Assembly: GCA_050998615.1 (NCBI GenBank)
Contig: JBPCQA010000007.1
Span: 1 to 26,006 of the forward strand
Source: JBPCQA01 sp050998615
GTDB taxonomy: Bacteria > Actinomycetota > Actinomycetes > Propionibacteriales > Nocardioidaceae
Length of the DNA: 26,006 nt
Reading direction: 5' to 3'
The notes under the pieces are model-generated. The model was not told the origin of the DNA. It made no database searches and saw nothing but the letters and a program-made list of their open reading frames with translations. Below, one piece after another: positions 1 to 8,180 of the stretch. The position numbers and the translations under genes were made by a program. How positions within the stretch are numbered: the stretch's first letter is position 1; the number at the start of each line of letters is the position of its first letter.

Positions 1-11
1 GAAATGAACGA

Positions 12-36
12 AGCCCCAGGTCAGACCTGGAGCTTT
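12..36 (-). terminator. Rho-independent-like terminator after tRNA-Leu
   Basis: Read on the minus strand, 11-base arms (one G-T pair) enclose a 3-base CTG loop. It lies 3 bases past the encoded CCA end of tRNA-Leu. The T-tract that follows is weak, as is common in GC-rich actinobacteria. Seen in sequence; termination is inferred. Confidence 0.6.
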
Positions 37-38
37 GC

Positions 39-125
39 TGGTGCGCGAGGGGGGAGTTGAACCCCCACGCCCTTTCGGGCACACGGACCTGAACCGTGCG
101 CGTCTGCCTATTCCGCCACCCGCGC
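39..125 (-). tRNA. tRNA-Leu (anticodon CAG)
   Basis: On the minus strand a full class II tRNA cloverleaf can be read. The 7-base acceptor stem pairs GCGCGGG with CTCGCGC, with one G-T pair. The anticodon loop TTCAGGT carries CAG, there is a long variable arm hairpin, and the T-loop is GTTCAAC-like. The discriminator A is followed by an encoded CCA, unlike the two other tRNAs in this window. A tRNA-Leu next to fhaA is conserved in many actinobacteria. Confidence 0.95.
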
Positions 126-541
126 GCTGCGCCGCGCACCGGCAGAAACCCGATCCCAACAGCTACCCACGGAATCGGCGGCTCCGCCCCACGGCGACAG
201 CGAATCGTAACACGCACGCGCCGCTGATCGTCTCGTCGTCGCGCCGTTCAGCAGTTGCTGAGCCCGCGCAGAAAGGGGCGTCGGACAGGGGGCGGGTCAT
301 CCCCGCCCGGATGGAAAGGCAGCGGAGGGAAGCGCACTGGAGAACGGCGCTGACCGACGAGAAGGCAGCCTGCCGGGATGCGAGGGGCCGCGAGCCGGCG
401 ACTCCCTATCTGCACAGGCTCCTGGCAGAGGCGGCTACGATCGAGCGCGGACAGACAAGCGGATACCCGCGCACCCCCAAAGGCCAACGACCACCGCCCA
501 GGAGGCTGCGTGCAGCAGGAGAGAGCGAGGCGAGGTTCACG
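126..541. other. Non-coding gap between divergent tRNA-Leu and fhaA
   Basis: About 416 bases should hold the promoters for tRNA-Leu (leftward) and the fhaA-pknB operon (rightward). The plus-strand reading frame of fhaA stays open through it, but the translated sequence is Arg/Pro/Ala-rich low complexity and runs across the tRNA. I treat it as non-coding. I found no sigma-70-type pair of hexamers I would defend. Confidence 0.6.
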
Positions 542-1333
542 GTGGCCGCACTACACCGGCTCGAGCAACGGCTCGAACACCTGGTGACCGGCGCCTTCGC
601 TCGGGCATTTCGCAGCGCCGTGCAGCCCATGGAGATTGCTGCCGCGCTGCAGCGCGAGGTCGACAACTCCGCGCAGATCCTCAGCCGAAACCGCCGCCTC
701 GCACCCAATGCCTTTACGATCGACCTCTCGCCGGCCGACTTCGATCGGCTCTCGTCGTACGGTGAGACGTTGTCTAGCGAGCTGGCCGCGATGTTGCATG
801 AGCACGCGCAAGAGCAGGGTTACCTCTTCGCCGGACCGGTCAGCATGCACTTCCAACGCACCGACGACCTCGGCACCGGGCGATTCCGGGTTCGCAGCCG
901 AGCCTCGGCCCAGGTTACCCCGGTAACACCGGCCGCCGGACACAACATGAGTGACACTGCGGTCCGTCGAGCCCCGCTGTTCTTGGAGATCGGCGGCGTC
1001 AAACATCCGCTCGAGGTTCCGGGGCTCATCATCGGCCGAGGCAGCGACGCCGATCTGAGAGTCGACGATCCGGGTGTGTCTCGCCGGCACGTGGAGATGC
1101 GCGTGCAGCCGGGCGCCGACGCGCCCGTGGTGAGCGTTGTCGACCTCGGCTCGACGAACGGCACCACCGTGAATGGACGTCGAGCCCAGCACGCCATCTT
1201 AGTCGACGGATCCGTCGTGCAGATCGGCAGCACCCGGATGGTGCTACACATGGCGCCACAACCACCGTCACCGCGCGATCCGCCGTCGGCACCGCTGTTG
1301 GGCGGCCCGAGGCCGGGCCCCTGGGGCGGGTGA
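542..1333 (+). CDS. fhaA: FhaA: DUF3662 + FHA domain phosphothreonine reader
   Basis: 263 residues. FhaA-type proteins bind phosphothreonine marks made by PknB-class kinases and regulate wall synthesis, in mycobacteria through MviN/MurJ. Residues 1 to about 115 match the DUF3662 domain (RLEQRLE near the start, NRRLAPN, ending in a GRFRV-type strand). The FHA domain fills about 140-240 and shows GRG, SRRH and a GSTNGT loop that contacts phosphothreonine. The linker is only about 25 residues, against the long Gln/Pro-rich linker of the 527-residue M. tuberculosis protein. I chose GTG 542 because homology begins there and a GAGG-type ribosome site lies about 6 bases upstream. The open frame extends to 35 but crosses the tRNA gene. 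It is the first gene of the operon, with fhaB 4 bases downstream. Confidence 0.9.
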   Translation: MAALHRLEQRLEHLVTGAFARAFRSAVQPMEIAAALQREVDNSAQILSRNRRLAPNAFTIDLSPADFDRLSSYGETLSSELAAMLHEHAQEQGYLFAGPVSMHFQRTDDLGTGRFRVRSRASAQVTPVTPAAGHNMSDTAVRRAPLFLEIGGVKHPLEVPGLIIGRGSDADLRVDDPGVSRRHVEMRVQPGADAPVVSVVDLGSTNGTTVNGRRAQHAILVDGSVVQIGSTRMVLHMAPQPPSPRDPPSAPLLGGPRPGPWGG

Positions 1334-1337
1334 GGGA

Positions 1338-1811
1338 ATGTCTGAACTGACCCTCACCCTGATCAAGCTCGGCTTCTTGGCGGTGCTCTGGCTGTTCGTC
1401 TTGTCGTCGGTTTCGGTGATCAAGTCGGACATGTTCGGTGAACGCGTCGACCAGGACCGCGGGACAGATCGGCAAACAAAGCCGGCCAAGTCAACCAAGC
1501 CGCCGCGCAAGCGGCGCGGCGAGCCCACCGCCTTGGTAATCAGCGATGGGCCGAATGCCGGGATCACCGTGCCGCTGCAGGGCGAACCGATCCTGCTCGG
1601 CAGAGGCGCCGACGCCACCATCCGGCTCGACGACGACTACGTGTCGACCCGACACGCCCGCTTCGTCCCGAATGGTCAGGACTGGTACGTCGAAGACCTC
1701 GGCTCGACCAACGGCACCTACATCGGCAGCCAGCGCATCACCGCCCCCATGATCGTCTCGATCGGCGTCCCGGTCCGCATCGGCAAGACGATCGCCGAGC
1801 TCAAGAAGTAG
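1338..1811 (+). CDS. fhaB: FhaB/FipA-type membrane-anchored FHA protein
   Basis: 157 residues, close to the family's usual length. One N-terminal membrane segment (about 6-27) is followed by a KSDMFGERV-type juxtamembrane stretch seen in actinobacterial FhaB proteins. A basic linker follows, then a C-terminal FHA domain (about 65-155) with GRG, STRHARF and GSTNGTY. The family binds a phosphothreonine near its own N-terminus or on division partners and links PknB signalling to the divisome. It starts 4 bases after fhaA and ends 3 bases before pstP, so it is clearly co-transcribed. Confidence 0.95.
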   Translation: MSELTLTLIKLGFLAVLWLFVLSSVSVIKSDMFGERVDQDRGTDRQTKPAKSTKPPRKRRGEPTALVISDGPNAGITVPLQGEPILLGRGADATIRLDDDYVSTRHARFVPNGQDWYVEDLGSTNGTYIGSQRITAPMIVSIGVPVRIGKTIAELKK

Positions 1812-1814
1812 CCG

Positions 1815-3332
1815 ATGACCTTCTCGCTCCGCTTCGCCGCAGTGACCGATATCGGTCGCACCCGCAAGAAGAACGACGACTCCGGCTACGCCGGCGACCA
1901 CTTCTTGATGGTCGCGGACGGGATGGGCGGTGCGCCAGCAGGTGACCTCGCCTCCGCGGTCGCCGTACAGACAATGCAGCGTCTAGACACCACTCCTCCC
2001 GGCGCCAACCCTCCCGAAGCCACTCCTCCCGAGGGTCTGCTCGAGGCCCTCGCCGGGGCCGTGCATCGTGCCAACGACCGGCTGGCGGAGCTTATCGACG
2101 AAGACGCCAGCGTGAGCGGTATGGGCACTACCGTGTCGGCCGCGCTGTTCGACGGGTCTCGGATCGGCGTGGCCCACCTAGGCGACTCCCGCGGCTATCT
2201 GTGGCGAGACCGCGAGCTGCTGCGCATCACCCACGACCATACCTGGGTGCAGGACCTCATCGACGAGGGCCGCATCACTGAGGAGGAGGCGGCGGTCCAC
2301 TCGCACCGATCACTGCTGCTCAAGGTGCTCGACGGCCGCCATGACAACGAGCCCGACCTCACCGTGTACGACGTGCGAGCAGGTGACCGCATCTTGTTGT
2401 GCAGCGACGGATTGTCGGGCTTCGTCGACCACGATCGCATCGAACGGGTGATGGCCGTCGGCACCGCCGCCTCGACGGCCGCCGAGCTGACGCATCTCGC
2501 GCTCGAGGCAGGCAGCACCGACAACGTCACAGTGGTCATCGGGGACGTCGTCGAAGAAGCACCGATCGACACCGAACCCATCGTCGTGGGGGCCGCCGCC
2601 AGTAATCCACGCCGCGCGTTGAGCCGACTGCGCAACTGGGCACAGCGCGACGAGACCCAGTCCGGCGAGATGCTAATGGTCGATTCCGATGTCGACCCCG
2701 AAGAGCTCCGTTACGCACCCCGCGAGCCGCGCCGCCTCCTGTGGTTGCGGCGCACGGCGATCATCGTGGTCCTGGTTGTCCTGGTCGTCGCGGGCGGCGT
2801 GTTGGCCTATGGGTGGTCTCAGACGCAATACTTCGTCGCGTCCGACGCCGGCCATGTCGCCATCTATCAAGGCGTGCAGGCCGACCTCCCCGGCGTCAGG
2901 CTGCACCACGTCTACCAGCAGCAGACGTTGCTGCTGTCGGAGTTGCCGAGCTTCCGGCGCAGCCAGGTGCTGACAGGGATGCCGGCCGACAACCTGACCG
3001 ACGCACGCCGCATCGTGCACCGGCTCACGACGTTCGCCACAACCTGCGCCGCGCAGACCGCCGCGGCGACCACGACACCGACGACACCGACGGGACCGCC
3101 GCGGACCGCGACGACCTCGGTCGGCCCCACGTCCACCACCGGCAAGCCGACACGCCCGGCTACCGGCAACCCCACGCCAAGGCAGCCGGGCACCCACGCT
3201 CAGTCGCCCTTGACGACCGCACCGAAGGTGCCAGTGGAGTCCCCCCGAGCCACCTCAGGGGCGACCTCACCCGACCACAACTCCCCTCAGGAGTGCGCGG
3301 GAGCCACTCCGGCCAGTGGGCCCACCCCATGA
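1815..3332 (+). CDS. pstP: PstP: PP2C-family Ser/Thr protein phosphatase, membrane anchored
   Basis: 505 residues. It reverses PknB-type phosphorylation in the cytoplasm. The PP2C catalytic domain (about 1-245) shows the metal-binding and catalytic motifs in order: DIGRTRKKNDD, VADGMGG, GMGTT, HLGDSRGY, LCSDGLSG and GSTDNVT. A basic juxtamembrane region precedes one membrane helix (about 313-334). A 75-80-residue extracellular domain follows, and then a Thr/Pro-rich tail (about 414-505). Length is near the 514 residues of the M. tuberculosis protein. The insert around residues 55-72 repeats a Thr-Pro-Pro motif. The stop overlaps the rodA start (ATGA), indicating translational coupling. Confidence 0.95.
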   Translation: MTFSLRFAAVTDIGRTRKKNDDSGYAGDHFLMVADGMGGAPAGDLASAVAVQTMQRLDTTPPGANPPEATPPEGLLEALAGAVHRANDRLAELIDEDASVSGMGTTVSAALFDGSRIGVAHLGDSRGYLWRDRELLRITHDHTWVQDLIDEGRITEEEAAVHSHRSLLLKVLDGRHDNEPDLTVYDVRAGDRILLCSDGLSGFVDHDRIERVMAVGTAASTAAELTHLALEAGSTDNVTVVIGDVVEEAPIDTEPIVVGAAASNPRRALSRLRNWAQRDETQSGEMLMVDSDVDPEELRYAPREPRRLLWLRRTAIIVVLVVLVVAGGVLAYGWSQTQYFVASDAGHVAIYQGVQADLPGVRLHHVYQQQTLLLSELPSFRRSQVLTGMPADNLTDARRIVHRLTTFATTCAAQTAAATTTPTTPTGPPRTATTSVGPTSTTGKPTRPATGNPTPRQPGTHAQSPLTTAPKVPVESPRATSGATSPDHNSPQECAGATPASGPTP

Positions 3333-4729
3333 CTACGACCACCAGCGCGCCTGGCCGCTTCGTCAGCGTGTTCGTGCCTCGCAAACGACGCGGTGCAGAG
3401 CTGCTCTTGCTGCTGCTCGCGCTGATCGTGGGCGTCGGCGCATATGCGCTAGTAGGGATCGGCGTCCAGGGCAAGGTCCCCACCGACATCCTCGAGTACG
3501 GCGGTGGGCTGACTGCCATGGCGCTGATCTGCCATCTCGTCGTGCGCTTCAAAGCGCCGTACGCCGACCCGGTGCTGCTGCCCTGCGTGGTGATCCTCAA
3601 CGGCATCGGGCTGGCGATGATCCACCGCATCGACCTGGCCAGGCTGGCGCAGGACTCGAGCTCGCACGCGTACGCCACCGCGCAGCTGCTGTGGACGGTG
3701 ATCTCCGTGATCGGCTTCGTGGTGACGATGATCGTGATCCGCGACCACCGGCGGCTGCAGGCATTCACCTACACGATGGGCTTTGCCGGCATCTTCTTGC
3801 TGCTGTTGCCGCTCGTGCCAGGCCTCGGCGTAAACATCAACGGAGCACGCATCTGGATCCACGCGGCAGGCTTCTCGTTCCAGCCCGGTGAGATCGCCAA
3901 GATCTGCCTGGCGATCTTCTTCGCCGGCTATCTCGTGGTCAAGCGCGATGCGCTCGCGCTCGCCGGTCGGCGATTCGCCGGGATCGACCTGCCACGCGGT
4001 CGCGATCTTGGCCCGATCGTGCTGATGTGGCTGGTCAGTCTCGCTATCTTGGTGCTGCAGCACGACCTCGGCTCGTCGCTCATGTTCTTCGGGCTCTTCG
4101 TCGTGTTGCTGTACGTCGCCACCGAGCGACCGAGCTGGCTGGTTGTCGGGTTCGTGCTGTTCGTCGCCGGCGCCTACCTCAGCTATCTGCAGTTCGCGCA
4201 CGTGCAGACGCGCGTCGACGGCTGGCTGCATCCGTTCAGTAACTACGACCGCTTCTACCAGATCATCCAGGGCCAATACGGTCTCGCCTGGGGCGGTGTC
4301 CTCGGCCGCGGGTGGGGTGGCGGCAGCCCTCAGCTGACGCCGTACTCCTGGTCGGACTTCATCGGCACGTCGTTGGGAGAGGAGCTCGGCGTCACCGGGC
4401 TGATGGCGATCATCGTGATCTACGGTCTGATCGTCGAGCGTGGGCTGCGCACCGCGCTGGTGTGCCGCGACCCCTTCGGCAAGCTGTTGGCCGTAGGTCT
4501 GTCGATGGCCTTCGCGATCCAGGTGTTCGTGGTCATCGGTGGTGTCACGAAGCTGATCCCGTTGACGGGGTTGACCACCCCTTTCGTCTCCTACGGGGGC
4601 TCGTCGCTGGTCGCCAACTGGATCATGGTGGCGCTCATCTTGCGGGTGAGTCACCACGCCCGCCAGCCGGCACCTCGACTGGATGATGTGAGCGCCACCG
4701 ACGAGACTGCGGTGGTGAAGATGCGATGA
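3329..4729 (+). CDS. rodA: RodA/FtsW-type SEDS peptidoglycan glycosyltransferase
   Basis: 466 residues, against 469 for the M. tuberculosis orthologue. SEDS proteins polymerise lipid II into glycan strands and work with a class B penicillin-binding protein, here the next gene. The sequence is a polytopic membrane protein of about ten to twelve helices. It carries family hallmarks: GARIWI and FQPGEIAK in the middle, QHDLGSS in a later loop, and the C-terminal TTPFVSYGGSS. The start is ATG 3329, which overlaps the pstP stop. The same frame is open back to 2741, but that stretch overprints pstP. The family name (RodA versus FtsW) follows the conserved position between pstP and pbpA. Confidence 0.93.
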   Translation: MTTTTSAPGRFVSVFVPRKRRGAELLLLLLALIVGVGAYALVGIGVQGKVPTDILEYGGGLTAMALICHLVVRFKAPYADPVLLPCVVILNGIGLAMIHRIDLARLAQDSSSHAYATAQLLWTVISVIGFVVTMIVIRDHRRLQAFTYTMGFAGIFLLLLPLVPGLGVNINGARIWIHAAGFSFQPGEIAKICLAIFFAGYLVVKRDALALAGRRFAGIDLPRGRDLGPIVLMWLVSLAILVLQHDLGSSLMFFGLFVVLLYVATERPSWLVVGFVLFVAGAYLSYLQFAHVQTRVDGWLHPFSNYDRFYQIIQGQYGLAWGGVLGRGWGGGSPQLTPYSWSDFIGTSLGEELGVTGLMAIIVIYGLIVERGLRTALVCRDPFGKLLAVGLSMAFAIQVFVVIGGVTKLIPLTGLTTPFVSYGGSSLVANWIMVALILRVSHHARQPAPRLDDVSATDETAVVKMR

Positions 4730-6183
4730 ACCGGTCAATCCGCGCGCTGGCCATCGGGTGCCTGCTGCTCTTCGCGCTGCTGCTGATCAACATCAACTAC
4801 GTGCAGGTTTTCGAGGCCGCCAGCCTCGACAACCAGAACAGCAACACGCGGGCCCGCAACGCCGAATGCTCACGTCAACGTGGGCCCATCCTCGTCGACG
4901 GCCGACCCGTCGCGCACAGCGTGCCCTCCCACGACAGCCTGAAGTACGTGCGGCGCTACCCCCAGCCGCTCGTCTATGCACAGGCGACCGGCTTCTTCTC
5001 GTGCGTGTATGGCACCAAGGCAGTAGAGAACTCCGAGAACTCCATCCTGTCCGGCAGCGACGAACGCCTCTTCGTCAACCGCGTCATCGACCTGGTGGGC
5101 AACAACCAGCCCCAGGGCGGCAGCGTGCTGCTCACGGTGAACGCGAAGGCCCAGGCGGCCGCCTGGGATGGCCTCAATGCGCTGCCGGGCAGCGCTCGTG
5201 GCGCGGTGGTGGCGCTCGACCCGAAGACCGGCGCCATCTTGGCTTTGGCGTCCACCCCGTCGTACGACCCAAATGTGCTGGCAACCCACGACTACACGGC
5301 CGCACAGGCAGCCTTTAAACGGCTCACAGCGAGCCCCGTCAACCCGATGATCGACCGGGCCACCCAGCAGAGCTACCCACCCGGGTCGACGTTCAAGTTG
5401 GTCACCGCCGCCGCCGCCTTGTCGAACGGCTATTCACCGACCACCACGGTGAAGGGTGGCTACTCACTCGACTTGCCGCTATCGACGGCGGTGCTGCACA
5501 ACGAGAACGGCTCGGGCTGCGGGGGGGACCAGATCACCTTGACCCAGGCGCTCATCGTGTCGTGCAACGTGTCCTTCGCCGATTTGGGCCTCAAGCTTGG
5601 CGCCGGCAAACTGCGCGCGCAGGCGGAGAAATTCGGCTTCAACGAGGACTACCTCGATCAGCTGCCCAATGGTGTCAGCAACTTCCCTACGAAACTCGAC
5701 GCGCCGAGCACCGCGTTGTCGGCGATCGGCCAGTACGACGTGTCGGCCACCCCCTTACAGATGGCCATGGTGACCGCGGCGATAGCCAACGGCGGCGCGG
5801 TGATGAAGCCCTACATCGTCGACGAGGTCCGCTCCCCCGATCTCGACGTGCTGGACAAGGCGAAGCCCGAGGTGCTCCACCAGGCGGTCTCGGCTTCGGT
5901 GGCAGGCGAGTTGACCCAGATGATGGTCGACGTGGTCAACACCGGAACCGGGACGCCGGCTCAGATCCCCGGCGTCAGCGTGGCGGGCAAGACCGGAACC
6001 GCCAACTCGACGGCCACCAAGGCGCCGTACGCCTGGATGGTTGCCTTTGCCCCAGCGGACAACCCGCAGGTGGCGGTCGCGGTTCTGGTCGAGCACACCG
6101 CCGTGGCTCGCGCGGACATCACCGGTGGAGGCCTTGGTGGCCCCATCGCTGCCGCGGTGATGAAGGCGGTGATCGGCAAGTGA
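4726..6183 (+). CDS. pbpA: PbpA: class B penicillin-binding protein (D,D-transpeptidase)
   Basis: 485 residues. It cross-links peptidoglycan outside the membrane and is the presumed partner of the SEDS protein before it. A single N-terminal membrane anchor spans about 5-22. A short pedestal region follows, then the transpeptidase domain with the three penicillin-binding motifs: S221-T-F-K (acyl-enzyme serine 221), S279-C-N and K422-T-G-T. The GSTFK and GKTGTAN contexts are typical. Its start overlaps the rodA stop (ATGA), so the two should be made in fixed ratio. The pknB gene begins 25 bases downstream. Confidence 0.95.
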   Translation: MNRSIRALAIGCLLLFALLLININYVQVFEAASLDNQNSNTRARNAECSRQRGPILVDGRPVAHSVPSHDSLKYVRRYPQPLVYAQATGFFSCVYGTKAVENSENSILSGSDERLFVNRVIDLVGNNQPQGGSVLLTVNAKAQAAAWDGLNALPGSARGAVVALDPKTGAILALASTPSYDPNVLATHDYTAAQAAFKRLTASPVNPMIDRATQQSYPPGSTFKLVTAAAALSNGYSPTTTVKGGYSLDLPLSTAVLHNENGSGCGGDQITLTQALIVSCNVSFADLGLKLGAGKLRAQAEKFGFNEDYLDQLPNGVSNFPTKLDAPSTALSAIGQYDVSATPLQMAMVTAAIANGGAVMKPYIVDEVRSPDLDVLDKAKPEVLHQAVSASVAGELTQMMVDVVNTGTGTPAQIPGVSVAGKTGTANSTATKAPYAWMVAFAPADNPQVAVAVLVEHTAVARADITGGGLGGPIAAAVMKAVIGK

Positions 6184-6208
6184 CAAGCCAGCAGACGAGG
6201 ACCACGCG

Positions 6209-8110
6209 ATGACCCCGGATTCCCCTTCGCAAGGCGGCCGTCCCGAGACCGGCACGGGCCCCACCCTCGGCGGGGGACGCTATCGACTCGAGGGGCTGCT
6301 CGGCCGTGGCGGCATGGCCGAGGTGCGGCTGGCGCAAGACACCCGACTCGGGCGTGCGGTCGCGATCAAGCGGTTACGGGTCGACCTCGCCGGCGATCCG
6401 ACGTTCCAGGCCCGCTTCCGCCGCGAAGCGCAGTCGGCGGCGTCCCTCAACCACCCCTCGATCGTCGCGGTCTACGACACCGGCGAGGAGCCTGACCCCA
6501 ACGGCTCGGGAATCATGCTGCCGTTCATCGTGATGGAGTACGTCGAGGGTCAGACTCTTCGCGACCTGCTTCGCTCGGGACGCAAAATCCTGCCGGACCG
6601 GGCGCTGGAGATCGTCGCCTCGGTGCTCAGCGCCCTCGACTACAGCCACCGCGCCGGCATCATTCACCGCGACATCAAGCCGGCCAACGTGATGCTGACC
6701 CCAACCGGTGACGTCAAGGTGATGGATTTCGGGATCGCCCGGGCAATCGCCGACTCCTCGGCCACCATGACCCAGACCGCCGCAGTAGTCGGGACGGCCC
6801 AGTACCTCTCCCCCGAGCAGGCTCGAGGCGAGCAGGTCGACGCCCGCAGCGACCTCTACTCGACCGGTTGCCTGCTGTTTGAGCTGTTGACCGGCCGGCC
6901 GCCCTTCATCGGGGACTCCCCTGTCTCGGTGGCCTATCAGCATGTCCGCGAGGAGCCGCCGGCGGCATCCAGCCTCAACCCGGAGATCTCACCGGCGCTG
7001 GACGCCATCACGAGCAAGGCGTTGACCAAGTCGGTGGACGAGCGCTACCAGAGCGCCACCGAGATGCGTGCCGACATCGAGCGGGCCCTGGAGGGCCGGG
7101 CCGTGCTCGCCCCTACCGTGGCAGCGCCGGAGCTCACCGCACCCTTCTTGGCGCCCCCGGCGCTCGAATCGACCTCACCGACGACAGTCACCACGACCTC
7201 GGCGGACGAAGAGCCGCCGCGCGGGCGAGGCTGGTGGGTCGCGTTGGGCTTGCTGGCGCTCGCGGCGCTGATCATCGCCGCGTTGATTGTGGTGCCGAGG
7301 CTGCTCTCTGGCACCCCGCCACCCCAGGCGACGGTCCCTCAACTACTCAACCTGACCGTCGCTCAAGCTCGCGCGAAGCTGCTCGGCGTCGGTCTCACCG
7401 TCGGCCGGCTAACCCCCGGGACGAGCAGCACAATTGCGCCGGGTCACGTGATGCGGCAAAGCGTTGCCGTCGGTAACAGCGCAAACAAGGGCAGTGCGGT
7501 TGACCTCACCGTGTCGAAGGCGCCCAACCAGGAGATCGTGCCTTTGGTGACAGGTAAGAGTCTTTCTGAGGCGACCGCGACGCTGAATGCGCGCGGATTC
7601 AAGGTTCATCCAGCCAAGGACATCGCCAGCACCGAGCGACTCAACATCGTCACCAGCACCAATCCCCCGGCTGGCACTTCGGCGAAACGCGGTTCCCAGG
7701 TCACCGTCTATTACTCCACCGGCTACCTCTTGGTGCCGTCGGTGGTGGGGATGACGCAGCAAGAGGCAATGGCTACGCTGACGGCCAAGCACTTCGATCC
7801 GGTGCCATCGATGGTTCAGTCCGACGCCCCCAGGGGGACGGTCACCGATCAGAACCCAACCGCCGACACCCGGCGCCCCTACGGCACTGTCGTCACGATC
7901 CAGGTGTCACTGGGCCCGACGACTACACCGACCGTGACTGTCACGTCCACTCCCCCGACCCCGACCACCCCGACGACCCCGACGACCCCAACCAGCCCGA
8001 CGACGCCAACCAGCCCGACGACGCCAACGCAGTCGACTCCGACCAGCACGACGCCAACGAGCACTGGGCCGACCACCAGTCCCCCAACCACCAGCCCCGG
8101 GCGGCATTAA
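6209..8110 (+). CDS. pknB: PknB: PASTA-domain Ser/Thr protein kinase
   Basis: 633 residues, near the 626 of M. tuberculosis PknB. The cytoplasmic Hanks kinase domain (about 18-285) has a glycine-rich loop (GRGGMAEV), catalytic lysine K54, HRDIKPAN with D155, DFG with D173, a Thr-rich activation loop (SSATMTQTAAVVGTAQY) and PEQARG. One membrane helix lies at about 342-365. Three extracellular PASTA repeats follow (about 374-438, 439-503, 504-568), which in this family sense muropeptides or lipid II. A Thr/Pro tail of about 65 residues ends the protein. Targets likely include its own operon partners. No pknA-like second kinase is present. It converges on the DUF881 gene. Confidence 0.96.
   Translation: MTPDSPSQGGRPETGTGPTLGGGRYRLEGLLGRGGMAEVRLAQDTRLGRAVAIKRLRVDLAGDPTFQARFRREAQSAASLNHPSIVAVYDTGEEPDPNGSGIMLPFIVMEYVEGQTLRDLLRSGRKILPDRALEIVASVLSALDYSHRAGIIHRDIKPANVMLTPTGDVKVMDFGIARAIADSSATMTQTAAVVGTAQYLSPEQARGEQVDARSDLYSTGCLLFELLTGRPPFIGDSPVSVAYQHVREEPPAASSLNPEISPALDAITSKALTKSVDERYQSATEMRADIERALEGRAVLAPTVAAPELTAPFLAPPALESTSPTTVTTTSADEEPPRGRGWWVALGLLALAALIIAALIVVPRLLSGTPPPQATVPQLLNLTVAQARAKLLGVGLTVGRLTPGTSSTIAPGHVMRQSVAVGNSANKGSAVDLTVSKAPNQEIVPLVTGKSLSEATATLNARGFKVHPAKDIASTERLNIVTSTNPPAGTSAKRGSQVTVYYSTGYLLVPSVVGMTQQEAMATLTAKHFDPVPSMVQSDAPRGTVTDQNPTADTRRPYGTVVTIQVSLGPTTTPTVTVTSTPPTPTTPTTPTTPTSPTTPTSPTTPTQSTPTSTTPTSTGPTTSPPTTSPGRH
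7950..8100 (+). repeat. Thr/Pro codon repeat in the 3' end of pknB
   Basis: Imperfect short repeats built from CCGACGACGCC and CCGACCAC units encode the Thr-Pro tail. Two adjacent copies of an 18-base unit (accagcccgacgacgcca) are visible at about 7990-8025. Length variation between strains by slippage would be expected. Confidence 0.7.
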
Positions 8111-8180
8111 CGGTGGTTGCGGAGGCCGCTTCGCCGCCGTCTCGAAACCACAAGTTGGCACAGCTGCCAGATCGGGCCGG

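Noticed and set aside
35..541. N-terminal extension of fhaA to ATG 35
   Set aside because: It runs through the tRNA-Leu gene, has Arg/Pro/Ala-rich low-complexity sequence, and family similarity starts at GTG 542.
2741..3328. N-terminal extension of rodA
   Set aside because: It overprints the pstP tail in another frame. SEDS homology begins after ATG 3329, which forms the ATGA junction.
3449..4738. 429-codon frame antisense to rodA
   Set aside because: His/Gln/Asp/Arg-rich shadow of a membrane-protein gene, with no recognisable motif.
7950..8100. Short direct repeats resembling a CRISPR or minisatellite locus
   Set aside because: They are in-frame Thr-Pro codons of pknB with no unique spacers.
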